Below are positions 34,564-46,401 of a DNA stretch of 64,000 bases, piece by piece. The notes beneath the pieces are model-generated. The model was not told the DNA's origin and did not search any database. It saw nothing but the letters and a program-made list of their open reading frames with translations. The translations under genes and the position numbers were made by a program. How positions within the stretch are numbered: position 1 is the first letter of the stretch; every line of letters starts with the position of its first letter. The stretch is from Sulfurimonas sp. (lineage in GTDB: Bacteria; Campylobacterota; Campylobacteria; Campylobacterales; Sulfurimonadaceae), in NCBI RefSeq assembly GCF_028713515.1, contig NZ_JAQTOD010000001.1, positions 62,001 through 126,000 of the forward strand, in the 5' to 3' direction.

Positions 34564-36081
34564 GTGATAACAAAAATTAAAGCTGACGAAATCAGCTCAA
34601 TAATTAAAGAGCGTATTGACAACTTTGAATTAAGTGTTGATATTAATGAGACAGGCAAAATTGTTTCTTATGCTGATGGTGTTGCTCAGGTTTACGGACT
34701 AAGCAATGTAATGGCTGGAGAGATGGTAGAGTTTGAAGAGGGAACTAGAGGTTTAGTTATGAATCTTGGAGAGAGCGCCGTAGGTGCTGTTATCCTTGGT
34801 GGAGGAACTCTACTAAAAGAGGGAATGTCTGTAAAGAGACTTGGTCGTCTTCTTCGTGTTCCAGTTGGTGAAGCACTGCTAGGTCGCGTTGTAAATGCTC
34901 TTGGTGAACCAATCGATGGTAAAGGTCCAATTGAGACAACAGAGACTCGTTTTGTTGAGGAAAAAGCACCTGGTATCATGGACAGAAAATCTGTACATGA
35001 GCCAATGGCTACTGGTATTAAAGCGATTGATGCGTTAGTTCCAATTGGTCGCGGACAAAGAGAACTAATTATTGGTGATAGACAAACTGGGAAAACAACA
35101 GTTGCTCTTGATACTATTATCAACCAAAAAGGTAATGGTGTTGTTTGTGTTTATGTTGCAATCGGTCAAAAAGAGTCAACTGTAGCACAAATTATCCGTC
35201 GCTTAGAAGATCATGGCGCTCTTGAATACACGATTATAGTTTCAGCTACTGCAGCTGAAGCGGCGGCACTTCAGTTCCTTGCTCCATATACTGGTGTTGC
35301 TATGGGTGAGTATTTCCGTGATAGCTCAAGACACGGTTTGATTGTATATGATGACTTATCTAAACATGCTGTTGCATACAGAGAGATGTCACTGATTCTT
35401 CGTCGCCCTCCAGGCCGCGAAGCATATCCAGGAGATGTTTTTTATATTCACTCTCGTTTACTTGAGAGAGCTGCGAAAGTTTCTGATGAAAGAGGAGCTG
35501 GTTCGTTAACTGCTCTTCCGATTATTGAAACTCAAGCGGGGGATGTTGCTGCATATATTCCTACAAATGTTATCTCAATTACAGATGGTCAAATTTTCTT
35601 AGAAACAGAACTATTTAACTCGGGCGTTCGTCCAGCTATTAATGTTGGATTATCTGTTTCTCGTGTTGGTGGAGCTGCTCAAATTAAAGCTACTAAACAA
35701 GTTGCTGGAACTTTAAGATTGGATCTTGCTCAGTATCGTGAACTTCAAGCATTTGCTCAATTTGCTTCAGATCTCGATGAGACTTCTCGTAAGCAATTAG
35801 AGAGAGGACAAAGAATGGTTGAAGTTCTAAAACAAGGACCTTTCTCTCCTCTTTCTGTTGAAAAGCAAGTTCTAATTATTTTTGCTGGAAATGAAGGTTT
35901 CTTGGACGATATGAACCCATCAAATGTAGTTCGTTTTGAGGCTGAGTTATATCCATTTGTTGAAGCATCTTATCCTCAAATTTTTGAAAGCATCAAAACT
36001 ACTTCTAAAGTAGATGATGATACTTCAGCTATGATGAAAAAAGCTCTTGAAGAATTTAAAACTTCTTTTGTGGTAGCGTAA
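34564..36081 (+). CDS. atpA: ATP synthase subunit alpha
   Basis: The 505-residue non-catalytic nucleotide-binding F1 subunit has P-loop GDRQTGKTT and conserved [19 protein letters not shown] near the end. The start is GTG 34564, with GAGAGGAG upstream. It alternates with beta in the F1 hexamer. Confidence 0.98.
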   Translation: MITKIKADEISSIIKERIDNFELSVDINETGKIVSYADGVAQVYGLSNVMAGEMVEFEEGTRGLVMNLGESAVGAVILGGGTLLKEGMSVKRLGRLLRVPVGEALLGRVVNALGEPIDGKGPIETTETRFVEEKAPGIMDRKSVHEPMATGIKAIDALVPIGRGQRELIIGDRQTGKTTVALDTIINQKGNGVVCVYVAIGQKESTVAQIIRRLEDHGALEYTIIVSATAAEAAALQFLAPYTGVAMGEYFRDSSRHGLIVYDDLSKHAVAYREMSLILRRPPGREAYPGDVFYIHSRLLERAAKVSDERGAGSLTALPIIETQAGDVAAYIPTNVISITDGQIFLETELFNSGVRPAINVGLSVSRVGGAAQIKATKQVAGTLRLDLAQYRELQAFAQFASDLDETSRKQLERGQRMVEVLKQGPFSPLSVEKQVLIIFAGNEGFLDDMNPSNVVRFEAELYPFVEASYPQIFESIKTTSKVDDDTSAMMKKALEEFKTSFVVA

Positions 36082-36091
36082 GGAAAGTATA

Positions 36092-38385
<2,294 letters not shown>

Positions 38386-38401
38386 TTCATAAAGGACTAA
38401 A

Positions 38402-38794
38402 ATGGATAAGTTAAAACTTGAAATTCTAACTCCTAATGGTATAGTTTTTAGTGGTGAAGTGATTAGCGTAACTCTTCCCGGTAAAGAGGGGGAGTTTGGT
38501 GTCCTTGCACACCATGCTTCATTGACTACACTACTAGAAGCTGGAGTTATTGATATAGAAAAAGAAGATAAAAAAACAGAATCTGTTTTGATTAATTGGG
38601 GTCTTGTTCAAGTTGATGAAACTAAAGTTGTTGTTTTAGTTGAGGGTGCGGTCGCAATTCGTGGTGAAAATGAGAGCGATATTGCAAAAGCACTTGATGA
38701 CGCAAAAGCACTTATTGATTCTATCAAAGATAACAATCCTGCAATAGCAACTGTTTCCGCTAAATTAGAATCAGCAGCAAAAAGTTTAATGTAA
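38402..38794 (+). CDS. atpC: ATP synthase subunit epsilon
   Basis: A 130-residue rotor subunit with the beta-sandwich domain KLEILTPNGIVFSGEVISVTLPGKEGEFGVLAHHAS and a C-terminal helical hairpin. It inhibits ATP hydrolysis in many bacteria. It is the last synthase gene; only 3 nt separate it from the tolQ-like gene. Confidence 0.96.
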   Translation: MDKLKLEILTPNGIVFSGEVISVTLPGKEGEFGVLAHHASLTTLLEAGVIDIEKEDKKTESVLINWGLVQVDETKVVVLVEGAVAIRGENESDIAKALDDAKALIDSIKDNNPAIATVSAKLESAAKSLM

Positions 38795-38797
38795 TTT

Positions 38798-39364
38798 ATG
38801 TATAACACAATAATTGATTTTTATATAAAAAGTAATTCAGTAACAATAGGTGTTATGATTCTTTTAGCACTGTACTTTATAGTGCTAAACTGGATTTTTT
38901 TTTATAGATATTTATCCCTGAGCAATTGGATTGAAATTGAAAATAGCTCCCTTGAGAATCTTCTGTTGGGATCATCCACTGTTGGCTCACAATCATTTTT
39001 AAATAATTTTATTAAAAATAACTCACAAATAGGTAGAGAAATACTTGATTTAGGTATATCAGCCGCGACAAGCCAAGCCACCAAGGGATTATCAATTTTA
39101 TCAATTTTCTCTTCTACAACACCTTTTATTGGTCTATTTGGTACAGTTGTTTCTATCCTTGGAACATTTAGCCATATAGGTGATGCAAGTGGAGGAATGT
39201 CCGTTGTTGCGGCTGGAGTTTCTGATGCTCTTGTAGCAACGGCATCTGGAATATTTGTAGCAATTTTTGCATATACATATCATCAAATTCTAAGTAGAAA
39301 ATCATTTGATATTATTAATGTTTTGCAGATGCAAAGTGATGTTATATTAGCTAGAAAGATTTAA
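38798..39364 (+). CDS. tolQ: TolQ/ExbB-type proton channel subunit
   Basis: The 188-residue inner-membrane protein has three transmembrane segments: near 15-36 (VTIGVMILLALYFIVLNWIFFY), and the paired helices TTPFIGLFGTVVSILGTF and ALVATASGIFVAIFAYTYHQIL that line the proton path. The MotA/TolQ/ExbB family is clear. Because tolA, tolB and pal follow, TolQ is the better name, although related loci are often labelled ExbB. It energises the envelope-spanning Tol machine with proton motive force. Confidence 0.92.
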   Translation: MYNTIIDFYIKSNSVTIGVMILLALYFIVLNWIFFYRYLSLSNWIEIENSSLENLLLGSSTVGSQSFLNNFIKNNSQIGREILDLGISAATSQATKGLSILSIFSSTTPFIGLFGTVVSILGTFSHIGDASGGMSVVAAGVSDALVATASGIFVAIFAYTYHQILSRKSFDIINVLQMQSDVILARKI

Positions 39365-39366
39365 TT

Positions 39367-39759
39367 GTGAAATATAATTGGGATAGTAAACCTGATTTAA
39401 ATATTACCCCTCTAGTTGATGTTATGTTGGTGCTACTTGCAATAATGATGGTTGTTGCACCAACTTTAGTTTATGAGGAAAAGATAAACCTTCCACAAAG
39501 TTCCAAAACAACAAAATTATCCAATATCCCACCAATCCATTTAGTTATTGATAAAAATAAGAAGTTAACAATTAATAAAGATATTTTTTTACTAAATTCA
39601 TTTATAGATAATTTTTCACTATATGCATCAAAATTTGATAAAAAAGCAGCTGTTTTGATAAGTGCAGATAAAAATCTAGACTACGGCACTGTAATGCTGA
39701 TACTATCTGCTGTAAAACAGGCAGGTTTTCACGAAGTTTCACTTGCCACCAATGGATAG
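39367..39759 (+). CDS. tolR: TolR/ExbD-type channel subunit
   Basis: The 130-residue single-span protein has a cytoplasmic stub, a helix (LNITPLVDVMLVLLAIMMVV) with the conserved Asp in PLVDVMLVLL, and a periplasmic domain. It partners the TolQ-like protein. GTG start at 39367. It overlaps the next gene by 8 nt. Confidence 0.92.
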   Translation: MKYNWDSKPDLNITPLVDVMLVLLAIMMVVAPTLVYEEKINLPQSSKTTKLSNIPPIHLVIDKNKKLTINKDIFLLNSFIDNFSLYASKFDKKAAVLISADKNLDYGTVMLILSAVKQAGFHEVSLATNG

Positions 39760-40519
39760 AGAGAGCTTTTATTTTTACGCAAGTGGTGTTTTGTCACTAC
39801 TGCTTTTTTTTATTTCCATTTTATTTTTTCTTGTAGCCGTTAATCAATCTAGTAAAGTAGAAATTTTTGCTCTAACTAAAAATGAGTATATATCTATATC
39901 GATGGAGACATCAACAGATAATAATGTAAAAAAAGAAGAAGTCGCAGAAAAAGAAGAAATTGTAGAAAAGAGTGAAATAAAGCCAAAAGAAGAAGTTGCA
40001 AAAAATAGTATTGAAGAAAAAAATAATAATGAAGTTAAAAAAGAGAAGTTTGATGTGAATGATCTGTTTAGTGATGTTAAAACAAAAAAAATTCAAAAAT
40101 ATGAAGAGAAAAAAGAGCCAATACAAAAGAAAAATTTAGAAATTGAAAAAAAAATCAACCCATCAATTGAAAATAAAACCGACTCAATATCAGAAAAAAT
40201 AAAAACAATAAAAGCTGAAAATAAAAATCAAAAATCAACTAGTTCTGCCCCAGAAGTAAATGAATATCTAGCTAAAATTCAAGCTATTGTTTATCAACAT
40301 TTTAATCCACCTAAAAATTCTCAAGGTAAGAGAGTAAAAGCTATTGTTGAATTAAATCAAATTGGTAAAGTTTTAGATTTTAGAATTATTTCTTACTCTT
40401 CAAATGCTGAGCTAAACAGTGAGTGTGATAAAATAAAAAATAGATTAGCTAATGTTGTGTTTCCAGAAAATCCAGACAATAAATCTGGTATATATACAAT
40501 AATTTTAATATCTGAATAG
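39752..40519 (+). CDS. tolA: TolA/TonB-like envelope-spanning protein
   Basis: The 255-residue protein has an N-terminal transmembrane helix (YASGVLSLLLFFISILFFLV), a long Lys/Glu-rich helical spacer and a C-terminal TolA/TonB-type domain (EYLAKIQAIVYQHFNPPK to the end). It carries energy from TolQR to the outer membrane, ending at Pal. ATG 39752 is chosen; an upstream TTG at 39743 lies deeper inside tolR. The short C-terminal domain and lack of a Pro-rich spacer favour TolA over TonB. Confidence 0.85.
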   Translation: MDRESFYFYASGVLSLLLFFISILFFLVAVNQSSKVEIFALTKNEYISISMETSTDNNVKKEEVAEKEEIVEKSEIKPKEEVAKNSIEEKNNNEVKKEKFDVNDLFSDVKTKKIQKYEEKKEPIQKKNLEIEKKINPSIENKTDSISEKIKTIKAENKNQKSTSSAPEVNEYLAKIQAIVYQHFNPPKNSQGKRVKAIVELNQIGKVLDFRIISYSSNAELNSECDKIKNRLANVVFPENPDNKSGIYTIILISE

Positions 40520-40527
40520 AGGTTCTT

Positions 40528-41778
40528 TTGAGAGTTATACTGATACTTTTCGTTCTGATTTCACTGCTTTATTCTACTGATGCAACAATTGAGGTAATTA
40601 AAAAAACGGATTTATTGCCTTCTTTAGCAATTGAGGATTCATCTGAAGGTAGCGACGAAATGTTTAAAACAATGTATTTTAAATCTATTGTAGCAGATAT
40701 GAATGTTTTATCTATTTTTAATGTAGACAACAGCCATCACAAGAATAGTTATGATGCAAGTTCTGTTTTAGTAGAAAATAAAAATGTAAACTATGTTGTA
40801 AGATATAAAACAAGTATAAGCAGTAATGGCACGCTCAATGTAGAGATGAAGTTACTTAGTAAAAATGGTGCAGTTTTTATTAAAAATTACAGTGCAAAAA
40901 ATATAAAAACATACATTTTTGTTATACACTCCATGGCGTACGATATAAATAAATTCTTAAATCAACCATCCGTTGAGTGGATTAAAAGAAAAGTTATTTT
41001 TGCCAAAATGACTGCTCCTAAAAAAAGTGAAATTTTTATAGCAGATTATACTCTTACATATCGGCAAGTTGTTGTAAGTGGTGGATTAAATCTTTTTCCA
41101 AAGTGGGCGAACAAAGAGCAGACATCATTTTATTTTAGTTCATTAAATGAGAACAAGCCAACGCTAAAATATGTTGAGATGACCACCGGAAAGAGCAGGG
41201 CAGTTATTTCATCAGATGGAATGATGGTTTGTTCTGATGTTAGTGAAGATGGAAAAAAACTACTGCTTACTATGGCACAAGATGGTCAACCTGATATTTA
41301 TTTATATGGAGTTGAAAGTAAAAAATTAGATAGATTGACAAAATATAAAGGAATTGATGTTGGCGGGCAGTTTGTTGGAGCAGATGGTATTGTTTTTGTT
41401 TCTGATAGATTGGGCTATCCTAATATTTTTTATAAAAAAAATAATTTAAATGGTGCAGAACAAGTGATATTTAAAGGAAAAAGCAATTCTGCATGTAGCG
41501 TTTTTAATAAATACATAGTATATAAAGCAAGAGAGAGCTCATCAGAATTTTTAGACAATACATTTAATCTATATCTTGCATCAACAGATTCAGATCTTGC
41601 TAAAAGATTGACTAGTGTCGGCGTTAATGAGTTCCCTAGATTTTCAGTTGATGGCGACGCTATTATTTTTATAAGAAATTTTCAAGGTCAGAGTTCTATT
41701 GGTGTAATCAGAATAAATCATGACACAAACTTTCTTTTTCCACTTAAAGATGGAAAAATTCAATCAATGGATTGGTAG
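40528..41778 (+). CDS. tolB: Tol-Pal system periplasmic protein TolB
   Basis: The 416-residue protein has a signal peptide (MRVILILFVLISLLYST), an N-terminal alpha/beta domain and a C-terminal beta-propeller with repeated aspartate-rich blades (for example VSEDGKKLLLTMAQDGQPDIYLY and RFSVDGDAIIFIRN). It binds Pal. The start is TTG 40528 with GAGG at 40518-40523. Confidence 0.94.
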   Translation: MRVILILFVLISLLYSTDATIEVIKKTDLLPSLAIEDSSEGSDEMFKTMYFKSIVADMNVLSIFNVDNSHHKNSYDASSVLVENKNVNYVVRYKTSISSNGTLNVEMKLLSKNGAVFIKNYSAKNIKTYIFVIHSMAYDINKFLNQPSVEWIKRKVIFAKMTAPKKSEIFIADYTLTYRQVVVSGGLNLFPKWANKEQTSFYFSSLNENKPTLKYVEMTTGKSRAVISSDGMMVCSDVSEDGKKLLLTMAQDGQPDIYLYGVESKKLDRLTKYKGIDVGGQFVGADGIVFVSDRLGYPNIFYKKNNLNGAEQVIFKGKSNSACSVFNKYIVYKARESSSEFLDNTFNLYLASTDSDLAKRLTSVGVNEFPRFSVDGDAIIFIRNFQGQSSIGVIRINHDTNFLFPLKDGKIQSMDW

Positions 41779-41825
41779 TGTTAAATTTCTGATTGCTAGT
41801 TGTTGATTGTTAATTATTTTAAGAG

Positions 41826-41831
41826 TATAAT
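41826..41831 (+). promoter_or_regulatory. -10 element before pal
   Basis: TATAAT (41826-41831) in an 80-nt gap between tolB and pal, 28 nt ahead of ATG 41859. It may give pal and cpoB extra, independent expression. Confidence 0.45.
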
Positions 41832-41858
41832 CACGCAAATTAAAACTAAGGATAGAAG

Positions 41859-42452
41859 ATGAGAAAGTATAAAATTTTTGGTGCATTAGTTGCACTATCA
41901 TTACTGACTGGATGTGCAGATAAAAGTCCATCACCAAAAGAAGATAGTAGCGCTGCTGTAGTAAAAGAGGATGTCGCTAAAAAACCAACAGAAAATATTG
42001 TTTCAAATAGTGAATCAGTTTCTTCGAATCAACCATCAGCATCTGACATGAAAGATTCAGCATCTAACTCTGCTGGAGAATTAAAATCAGATTCAAATGG
42101 CATATCTGCTTTAGAGAAAGATTTAGCAATAGTATATTTTGCTTTTGACAAATTTAACATCGATGCAGAAGGCAAGACTAAAATCAATGCAAGTGCTTCT
42201 ATTCTTAATGGTACAGCTAGTAAATTCTCATTAAAATTAGAAGGTAATTGTGATGAGTTTGGTAGTGATGAATATAATATTGCATTAGGATTAAAAAGAG
42301 CAGATGCAGTAAAAAAAGGATTAGTTGCAGAAGGGGTTGACGAGAAGAGAATATCTATGATTAGTTACGGAGAGAGCAATCCTGTGTGTACAGAAAAAAC
42401 AAAAGAGTGTTGGGCTAAAAATCGTAAAGTTGACTTTAAACTTCTTCCGTAA
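41859..42452 (+). CDS. pal: peptidoglycan-associated lipoprotein Pal
   Basis: The 197-residue lipoprotein has signal and lipobox LLTGC (Cys19), a Ser/Lys/Glu-rich linker and a C-terminal OmpA-type peptidoglycan-binding domain (VYFAFDKFNID ... GNCDEFGSDEYNIALGLKRA). It anchors the outer membrane to the cell wall and is cleared by the Tol machine. The order after tolB is conserved. Confidence 0.97.
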   Translation: MRKYKIFGALVALSLLTGCADKSPSPKEDSSAAVVKEDVAKKPTENIVSNSESVSSNQPSASDMKDSASNSAGELKSDSNGISALEKDLAIVYFAFDKFNIDAEGKTKINASASILNGTASKFSLKLEGNCDEFGSDEYNIALGLKRADAVKKGLVAEGVDEKRISMISYGESNPVCTEKTKECWAKNRKVDFKLLP

Positions 42453-42455
42453 TCT

Positions 42456-43397
42456 ATGAAATTAAATATATTAGCAATATTTTTTTTAATATCTGCTCCA
42501 TCTTATCTTTTAAGCTCTGAACCTTCCGCGTTCGGAGCCGGAGATTTAAGTAATCCAACCCCTTATGGTCTAACTTCAGGCGAGAAAATAATTTTAGAAA
42601 ATAATAAAAAACTCCAAACAGTAGTCGTAAAAAGCAATAATCAAGCAAATGAAGTTGAATCAATTAGAGATAGGATTGATGGATTGCAGTCAATTATTGA
42701 AAATATAAATCTTACACTCAGAGATGACAAGCTTAAACTAAAAACAATGGATGATAAGTTGCTTTTTGAGCATAATAGCAATATTGAATTTAGTCAAAGA
42801 TTAATAAATGTAAACCAGTCCAATAGTAAGCTAATTGCAACAAATACAGAAAATATAGAAAAATTAAATTTACTTATAGTTGAAGTCTCAAAAATAGTTG
42901 ACAAAATAAATGCTACCTTCGTTAGTAAAGATGAGTTTAATGTTTTAATTAAAGATATAAACGAATTTAAAGATTTAGTAGCAAAAGAGTTTAGAGGCGA
43001 AGAAAAGCCGAAAAAGAGTAGGCTGGAAAGTTTATCAAACCCAGATATTTATAAAAAAGCAAAAGAGTTGTATGATAAAAAACTTTATTCACAATCACTT
43101 GAGCAATATGAATATCTAATTTCTAAAAATTATAAACCTGCTACAGTTCATTATATGGCTGGTGAAGTAAACTATAGTAGTAAGAATTATACTGAAGCTC
43201 TATCTTACTATAAAAAAAGCGCTACACTTGATGACAATGCTCAGTATATGCCTGTGTTGATGTTGCATACAGCTATATCTATGTGGGAGCTAGGTGATAA
43301 AAAAAATGCAAAAATTTTTTATAATGCCATAGTTTCCAAATACCCAAATAGTGATTCAGCTAAAATAGCACAAAAAAAGTTGAGTTCTCTTAAGTAG
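42456..43397 (+). CDS. cpoB: CpoB/YbgF-like periplasmic TPR protein
   Basis: The 313-residue protein has a signal peptide (ILAIFFLISAPSYLLSS), a central coiled coil (about 55-165) and C-terminal TPRs (KKAKELYDKKLYSQSLEQYE, HYMAGEVNYSSKNYTEALSY, SAKIAQKKLSSLK). CpoB links the Tol system to peptidoglycan synthesis during division. It lies 3 nt after pal, completing tolQRAB-pal-cpoB. Confidence 0.92.
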   Translation: MKLNILAIFFLISAPSYLLSSEPSAFGAGDLSNPTPYGLTSGEKIILENNKKLQTVVVKSNNQANEVESIRDRIDGLQSIIENINLTLRDDKLKLKTMDDKLLFEHNSNIEFSQRLINVNQSNSKLIATNTENIEKLNLLIVEVSKIVDKINATFVSKDEFNVLIKDINEFKDLVAKEFRGEEKPKKSRLESLSNPDIYKKAKELYDKKLYSQSLEQYEYLISKNYKPATVHYMAGEVNYSSKNYTEALSYYKKSATLDDNAQYMPVLMLHTAISMWELGDKKNAKIFYNAIVSKYPNSDSAKIAQKKLSSLK

Positions 43398-43468
43398 AAA
43401 TAATATTGATTCATTGGTAATTAATGTTATTTCGATAAAATCCATAAAAAATTAAACAAGGTGTTAAG

Positions 43469-43981
43469 ATGGCAATTAAAACAAATCAAATTGTATCAAT
43501 AGAGTATGAAGTTAGTGATGGAAAAAGTGTTGTTGATAGCAATGTTGGTGATGAGCCTTTAGTGTTTATGTTTGGTAAAGGTCAAATAATACCAGGACTA
43601 GAAGAGGGCATAAAAAATATGTTAATAGGTGACAAGGCTGAAATTAAGGTTAATGCAGCTGATGCTTATGGTGAATATAATGATGACGCAATTCAAGAGG
43701 TTCCAAAAGATCAATTTGCAGGAATTGATCTTGAGATAGGAATGACCCTTTATGGCCAAGGTGAAGAGGGTGAAACTGTTCAAGTTATTGTTAAGGAGAT
43801 AGGTGAAGAGAATGTAATAATTGACTTTAATCATCCATTGGCTGGTAAAAATTTAGTTTTTGTTGTCTCTATAAATAATATAAGAGAGGCATCTACACAA
43901 GAGCTAATGACTGGTATTCCTGCCGAAAATGAACATGAAGGTCATTGTGGTACTGGCGGCGGTGGCTGTGGATGTAACTAA
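43469..43981 (+). CDS. slyD: FKBP-type peptidyl-prolyl isomerase SlyD
   Basis: The 170-residue protein has the split FKBP domain (YEVSDGKSVVDSN, PLVFMFGKGQIIPGLEEGI) interrupted by an insert-in-flap chaperone domain (AADAYGEYNDDAIQEVPKDQF ... HPLAGKNL). The C-terminal tail is short and Cys/Gly/His-rich (GHCGTGGGGCGCN), suited to nickel or other metal binding. SlyD helps fold proteins and supplies nickel to hydrogenases in other bacteria. Its 3' end overlaps the next frame. Confidence 0.95.
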   Translation: MAIKTNQIVSIEYEVSDGKSVVDSNVGDEPLVFMFGKGQIIPGLEEGIKNMLIGDKAEIKVNAADAYGEYNDDAIQEVPKDQFAGIDLEIGMTLYGQGEEGETVQVIVKEIGEENVIIDFNHPLAGKNLVFVVSINNIREASTQELMTGIPAENEHEGHCGTGGGGCGCN

Positions 43982-44720
43982 TTTTATAGCTTTGTCAGAT
44001 ACCTCTAAAGAGGTATTTAAAACAGCTACTCTTTTAAAGCCGTTAAATATTAGTTCCCTCATAACTGGAGAGTCTGGTGTTGGAAAAAAAAGTTTAGCAT
44101 GCTATATTTTTCCAGATGCACATACCTTTGACGCATCTAAGCATGATGAACTTTTAATAGAACTTGAGAGTGTTGAAAGAATTATCATTACCAATTTAGA
44201 GAATTCACCAAATATAAAAAAAATCCTAGAGATGATTATTGGCAAAAATATTAAAGTTGTTGCTACTGCAAAAAGCTCATTTTATCATGAGTATATAGAT
44301 GATATTTTTAGTGTTAAATTCAATATTCCGCCTCTCATGCAAAGAGAAGAGGATGTTGAACCGTTGATAAATAAATTTGCAAAAGAAGCAGAGGAGCTTT
44401 TTTCTTTAAATGAGGATTTTGATAGGAAAAATTTTAAACCTGATTTGAGTAAAAATGCAGATTCATTGAGACGACAAGTTATGATTAGTTGCTTACTGCA
44501 AAACATAAAAGAGAGTGAGATTATCAATATTATGCAAAATTATTTAGCTGATAAACTTGGCTCAAATAACGATTATGAAAAATTTTTGCATATTTATGAA
44601 GTTCCTTTGATAAAAGCTGGGTTAGAGAGATTTAAATCCCAACTTCAGCTCTCAAGCAAACTTGGGTTAAATAGAAATACGCTTAGAAAAAAAATTATTG
44701 AAAATGGTAAGTATCTATAA
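43968..44720 (+). CDS. degenerate sigma54-activator-like AAA/Fis protein
   Basis: About 250 residues. It has a recognisable P-loop (GESGVGKKSL), a region like the activator's PPLMQREEDVEPLI motif and a C-terminal Fis helix-turn-helix (SSKLGLNRNTLRKKIIENGK). However, it lacks the GAFTGA sigma54-contact loop, and the Walker B position reads RIIITNLEN rather than an acidic pair. It is therefore a truncated relative of NtrC-type activators that probably cannot remodel sigma54 holoenzyme; it may bind DNA or nucleotide only. Start choice is uncertain: GTG 43962 and 43968 both lie within slyD's end. It sits between slyD and fabD. Confidence 0.8.
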   Translation: MDVTNFIALSDTSKEVFKTATLLKPLNISSLITGESGVGKKSLACYIFPDAHTFDASKHDELLIELESVERIIITNLENSPNIKKILEMIIGKNIKVVATAKSSFYHEYIDDIFSVKFNIPPLMQREEDVEPLINKFAKEAEELFSLNEDFDRKNFKPDLSKNADSLRRQVMISCLLQNIKESEIINIMQNYLADKLGSNNDYEKFLHIYEVPLIKAGLERFKSQLQLSSKLGLNRNTLRKKIIENGKYL

Positions 44721-44733
44721 AAAAAGGAGACAA

Positions 44734-45672
44734 ATGAAAAAGATAACAGCAATATTTGCAGGACAAGGTAGTCAAGCGATTGGGATGGGGAAAGATTTTT
44801 ACGATAACTCGGCCATAGCTAAAGAGATGTTTGAGAAAGCTGGAAAAAGAGTTGGCATAAATTTTGAAGAGTTAATATTTAACGAAAATGAACTTATAAA
44901 CCAAACACAATATACTCAGCCAGCAATTCTTTTGACTCAAATGGTTGCTTATAGACTATTTAGGGATCTCTGTCCAGATATTAAGGTGGAATTTTTCTTA
45001 GGTCATTCATTGGGCGAATTTTCGGCTCTTTGTGCTAGTGGCGCTATTGATTATGTTGATGCGATAGAGTTGGTTCATAGACGCGGACAGCTGATGCAGG
45101 ATGCATGTAGTGATATTGAAGCTGGAATGATGGTGCTTTTAGGACTTGATGATGAGATAGTTGAAAAGATATGTTTAGATGCTCAAGCTGATGATAAAAA
45201 AGTTTGGCCAGCAAATTATAATCAAGATGGGCAGTTGGTTGTGGCTGGCATGAAGGCTGATTTGATATCATTAGAACAAACATTTAAAGATGCAGGAGCA
45301 AAAAGAGCAATGCTTTTAAATATGTCTGTTGCTAGTCACTGCAACTTGCTCGCAGCCGCTAAAATTCCTTTAAATAGTTTGATGGAAAGTATGATTGAGG
45401 ATAGTTTTGAAGCTCCTATTATCTCAAATGTTACTACAAAACCATACAGTACTAAAGATGAAGCAGTTGAGCTTTTAACTGAGCAGTTGGTAAAACCAGT
45501 TAAATACAAACAGTCAATCCAAGCTATTTCAGACAAGATAGACATTGCTATAGAGTTTGGAAATGGCACAACCCTTAAGGGATTAAATAAAAAAATTGCC
45601 AAAGATTTAGAGACACTGAATGTATTTGATACCTCTTCTATGTCTGAGGTAATTAAGATAATAAATAGCTAA
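44734..45672 (+). CDS. fabD: malonyl-CoA:ACP transacylase
   Basis: FabD charges acyl carrier protein with malonate for fatty-acid synthesis. The 312-residue protein has FAGQGSQAIGMG, the catalytic GHSLGEFSAL and a later VASHCNLL histidine. ATG 44734 has AAAAGGAG upstream and begins the family sequence (MKKITAIFAGQGSQ); the longer frame from 44698 adds only upstream-gene codons. Confidence 0.97.
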   Translation: MKKITAIFAGQGSQAIGMGKDFYDNSAIAKEMFEKAGKRVGINFEELIFNENELINQTQYTQPAILLTQMVAYRLFRDLCPDIKVEFFLGHSLGEFSALCASGAIDYVDAIELVHRRGQLMQDACSDIEAGMMVLLGLDDEIVEKICLDAQADDKKVWPANYNQDGQLVVAGMKADLISLEQTFKDAGAKRAMLLNMSVASHCNLLAAAKIPLNSLMESMIEDSFEAPIISNVTTKPYSTKDEAVELLTEQLVKPVKYKQSIQAISDKIDIAIEFGNGTTLKGLNKKIAKDLETLNVFDTSSMSEVIKIINS

Positions 45673-46392
45673 ATGAGAGTTACAATCGCTCAAACTATGC
45701 CGAAACTTAGTCGTATTAATTACGAAGAGAGTGTTGCGCTGATCGAGCAATATAAAGATAAAAGTGATCTTATTGTGTTTCCAGAATTATCATTAAATGG
45801 ATATATGTTGCAGGATGGATTACATGATGAAGCGTGGCGCTTAGACGAGTTTGATGCATTTAAAAAAGCTAGTTTGACAATAGATATAGTTGTTGGCGCT
45901 GCAATAAAAAATCGCGATGAAACTATCTCTAATAGCGCTCTTTATTTTTCAAATGGAGAACTTTTAGCAAAACACAATAAAGTACATCTGCCTAATTATG
46001 GGATGTTCGAAGAAGCTAGATATTTTAAAGCTGGTGAGTATTTTGATAGTCTCATAAGTAGGTTTGGAAAGATATCTATGCTCGTTTGTGAAGATTTATG
46101 GCATGAGGCTGTTCATGAGGATTTGGTTAAACAAAACCCAGACTACATTATTGTTCTTGCTGCTTCGCCTGCGAGAGGTTTTAGTGATAGTAGACTTGAG
46201 ATAGAAGACAAATGGTATGATATTATAAAAAAAGTTGCAAAAAAATGTAGTGCAAAACTTATATTTGTCAACAGAGTTGGGTTTGAAGATGGACTTGGTT
46301 TTTGGGGCGGAAGTTGTGTGATTGATGAAAACTCAAATATTATGTATAAGTTGCCTCGCTATGAAAAAAGTACAAAAACATTTAATATATAG
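45673..46392 (+). CDS. nitrilase-superfamily carbon-nitrogen hydrolase
   Basis: The 239-residue nitrilase-fold enzyme has its Glu (FPELSLNGY), Lys (KHNKVHLPNYGMF) and nucleophilic Cys (LVCEDLWHE). The CEDLW surrounding the Cys resembles the glutaminase domain of NAD synthetase more than typical omega-amidases, but no synthetase domain follows. It may hydrolyse an amide such as glutamine or a deaminated product; the substrate is unknown. It starts directly after fabD (TAAATG) and is 9 nt before mtn. Confidence 0.88.
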   Translation: MRVTIAQTMPKLSRINYEESVALIEQYKDKSDLIVFPELSLNGYMLQDGLHDEAWRLDEFDAFKKASLTIDIVVGAAIKNRDETISNSALYFSNGELLAKHNKVHLPNYGMFEEARYFKAGEYFDSLISRFGKISMLVCEDLWHEAVHEDLVKQNPDYIIVLAASPARGFSDSRLEIEDKWYDIIKKVAKKCSAKLIFVNRVGFEDGLGFWGGSCVIDENSNIMYKLPRYEKSTKTFNI

Positions 46393-46401
46393 GAATAAAA
46401 A

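Noticed and set aside
34692..35123. 143-residue minus-strand frame inside atpA
   Set aside because: Low-complexity Ser/Pro/Ile sequence opposite a well conserved gene; a codon-usage shadow.
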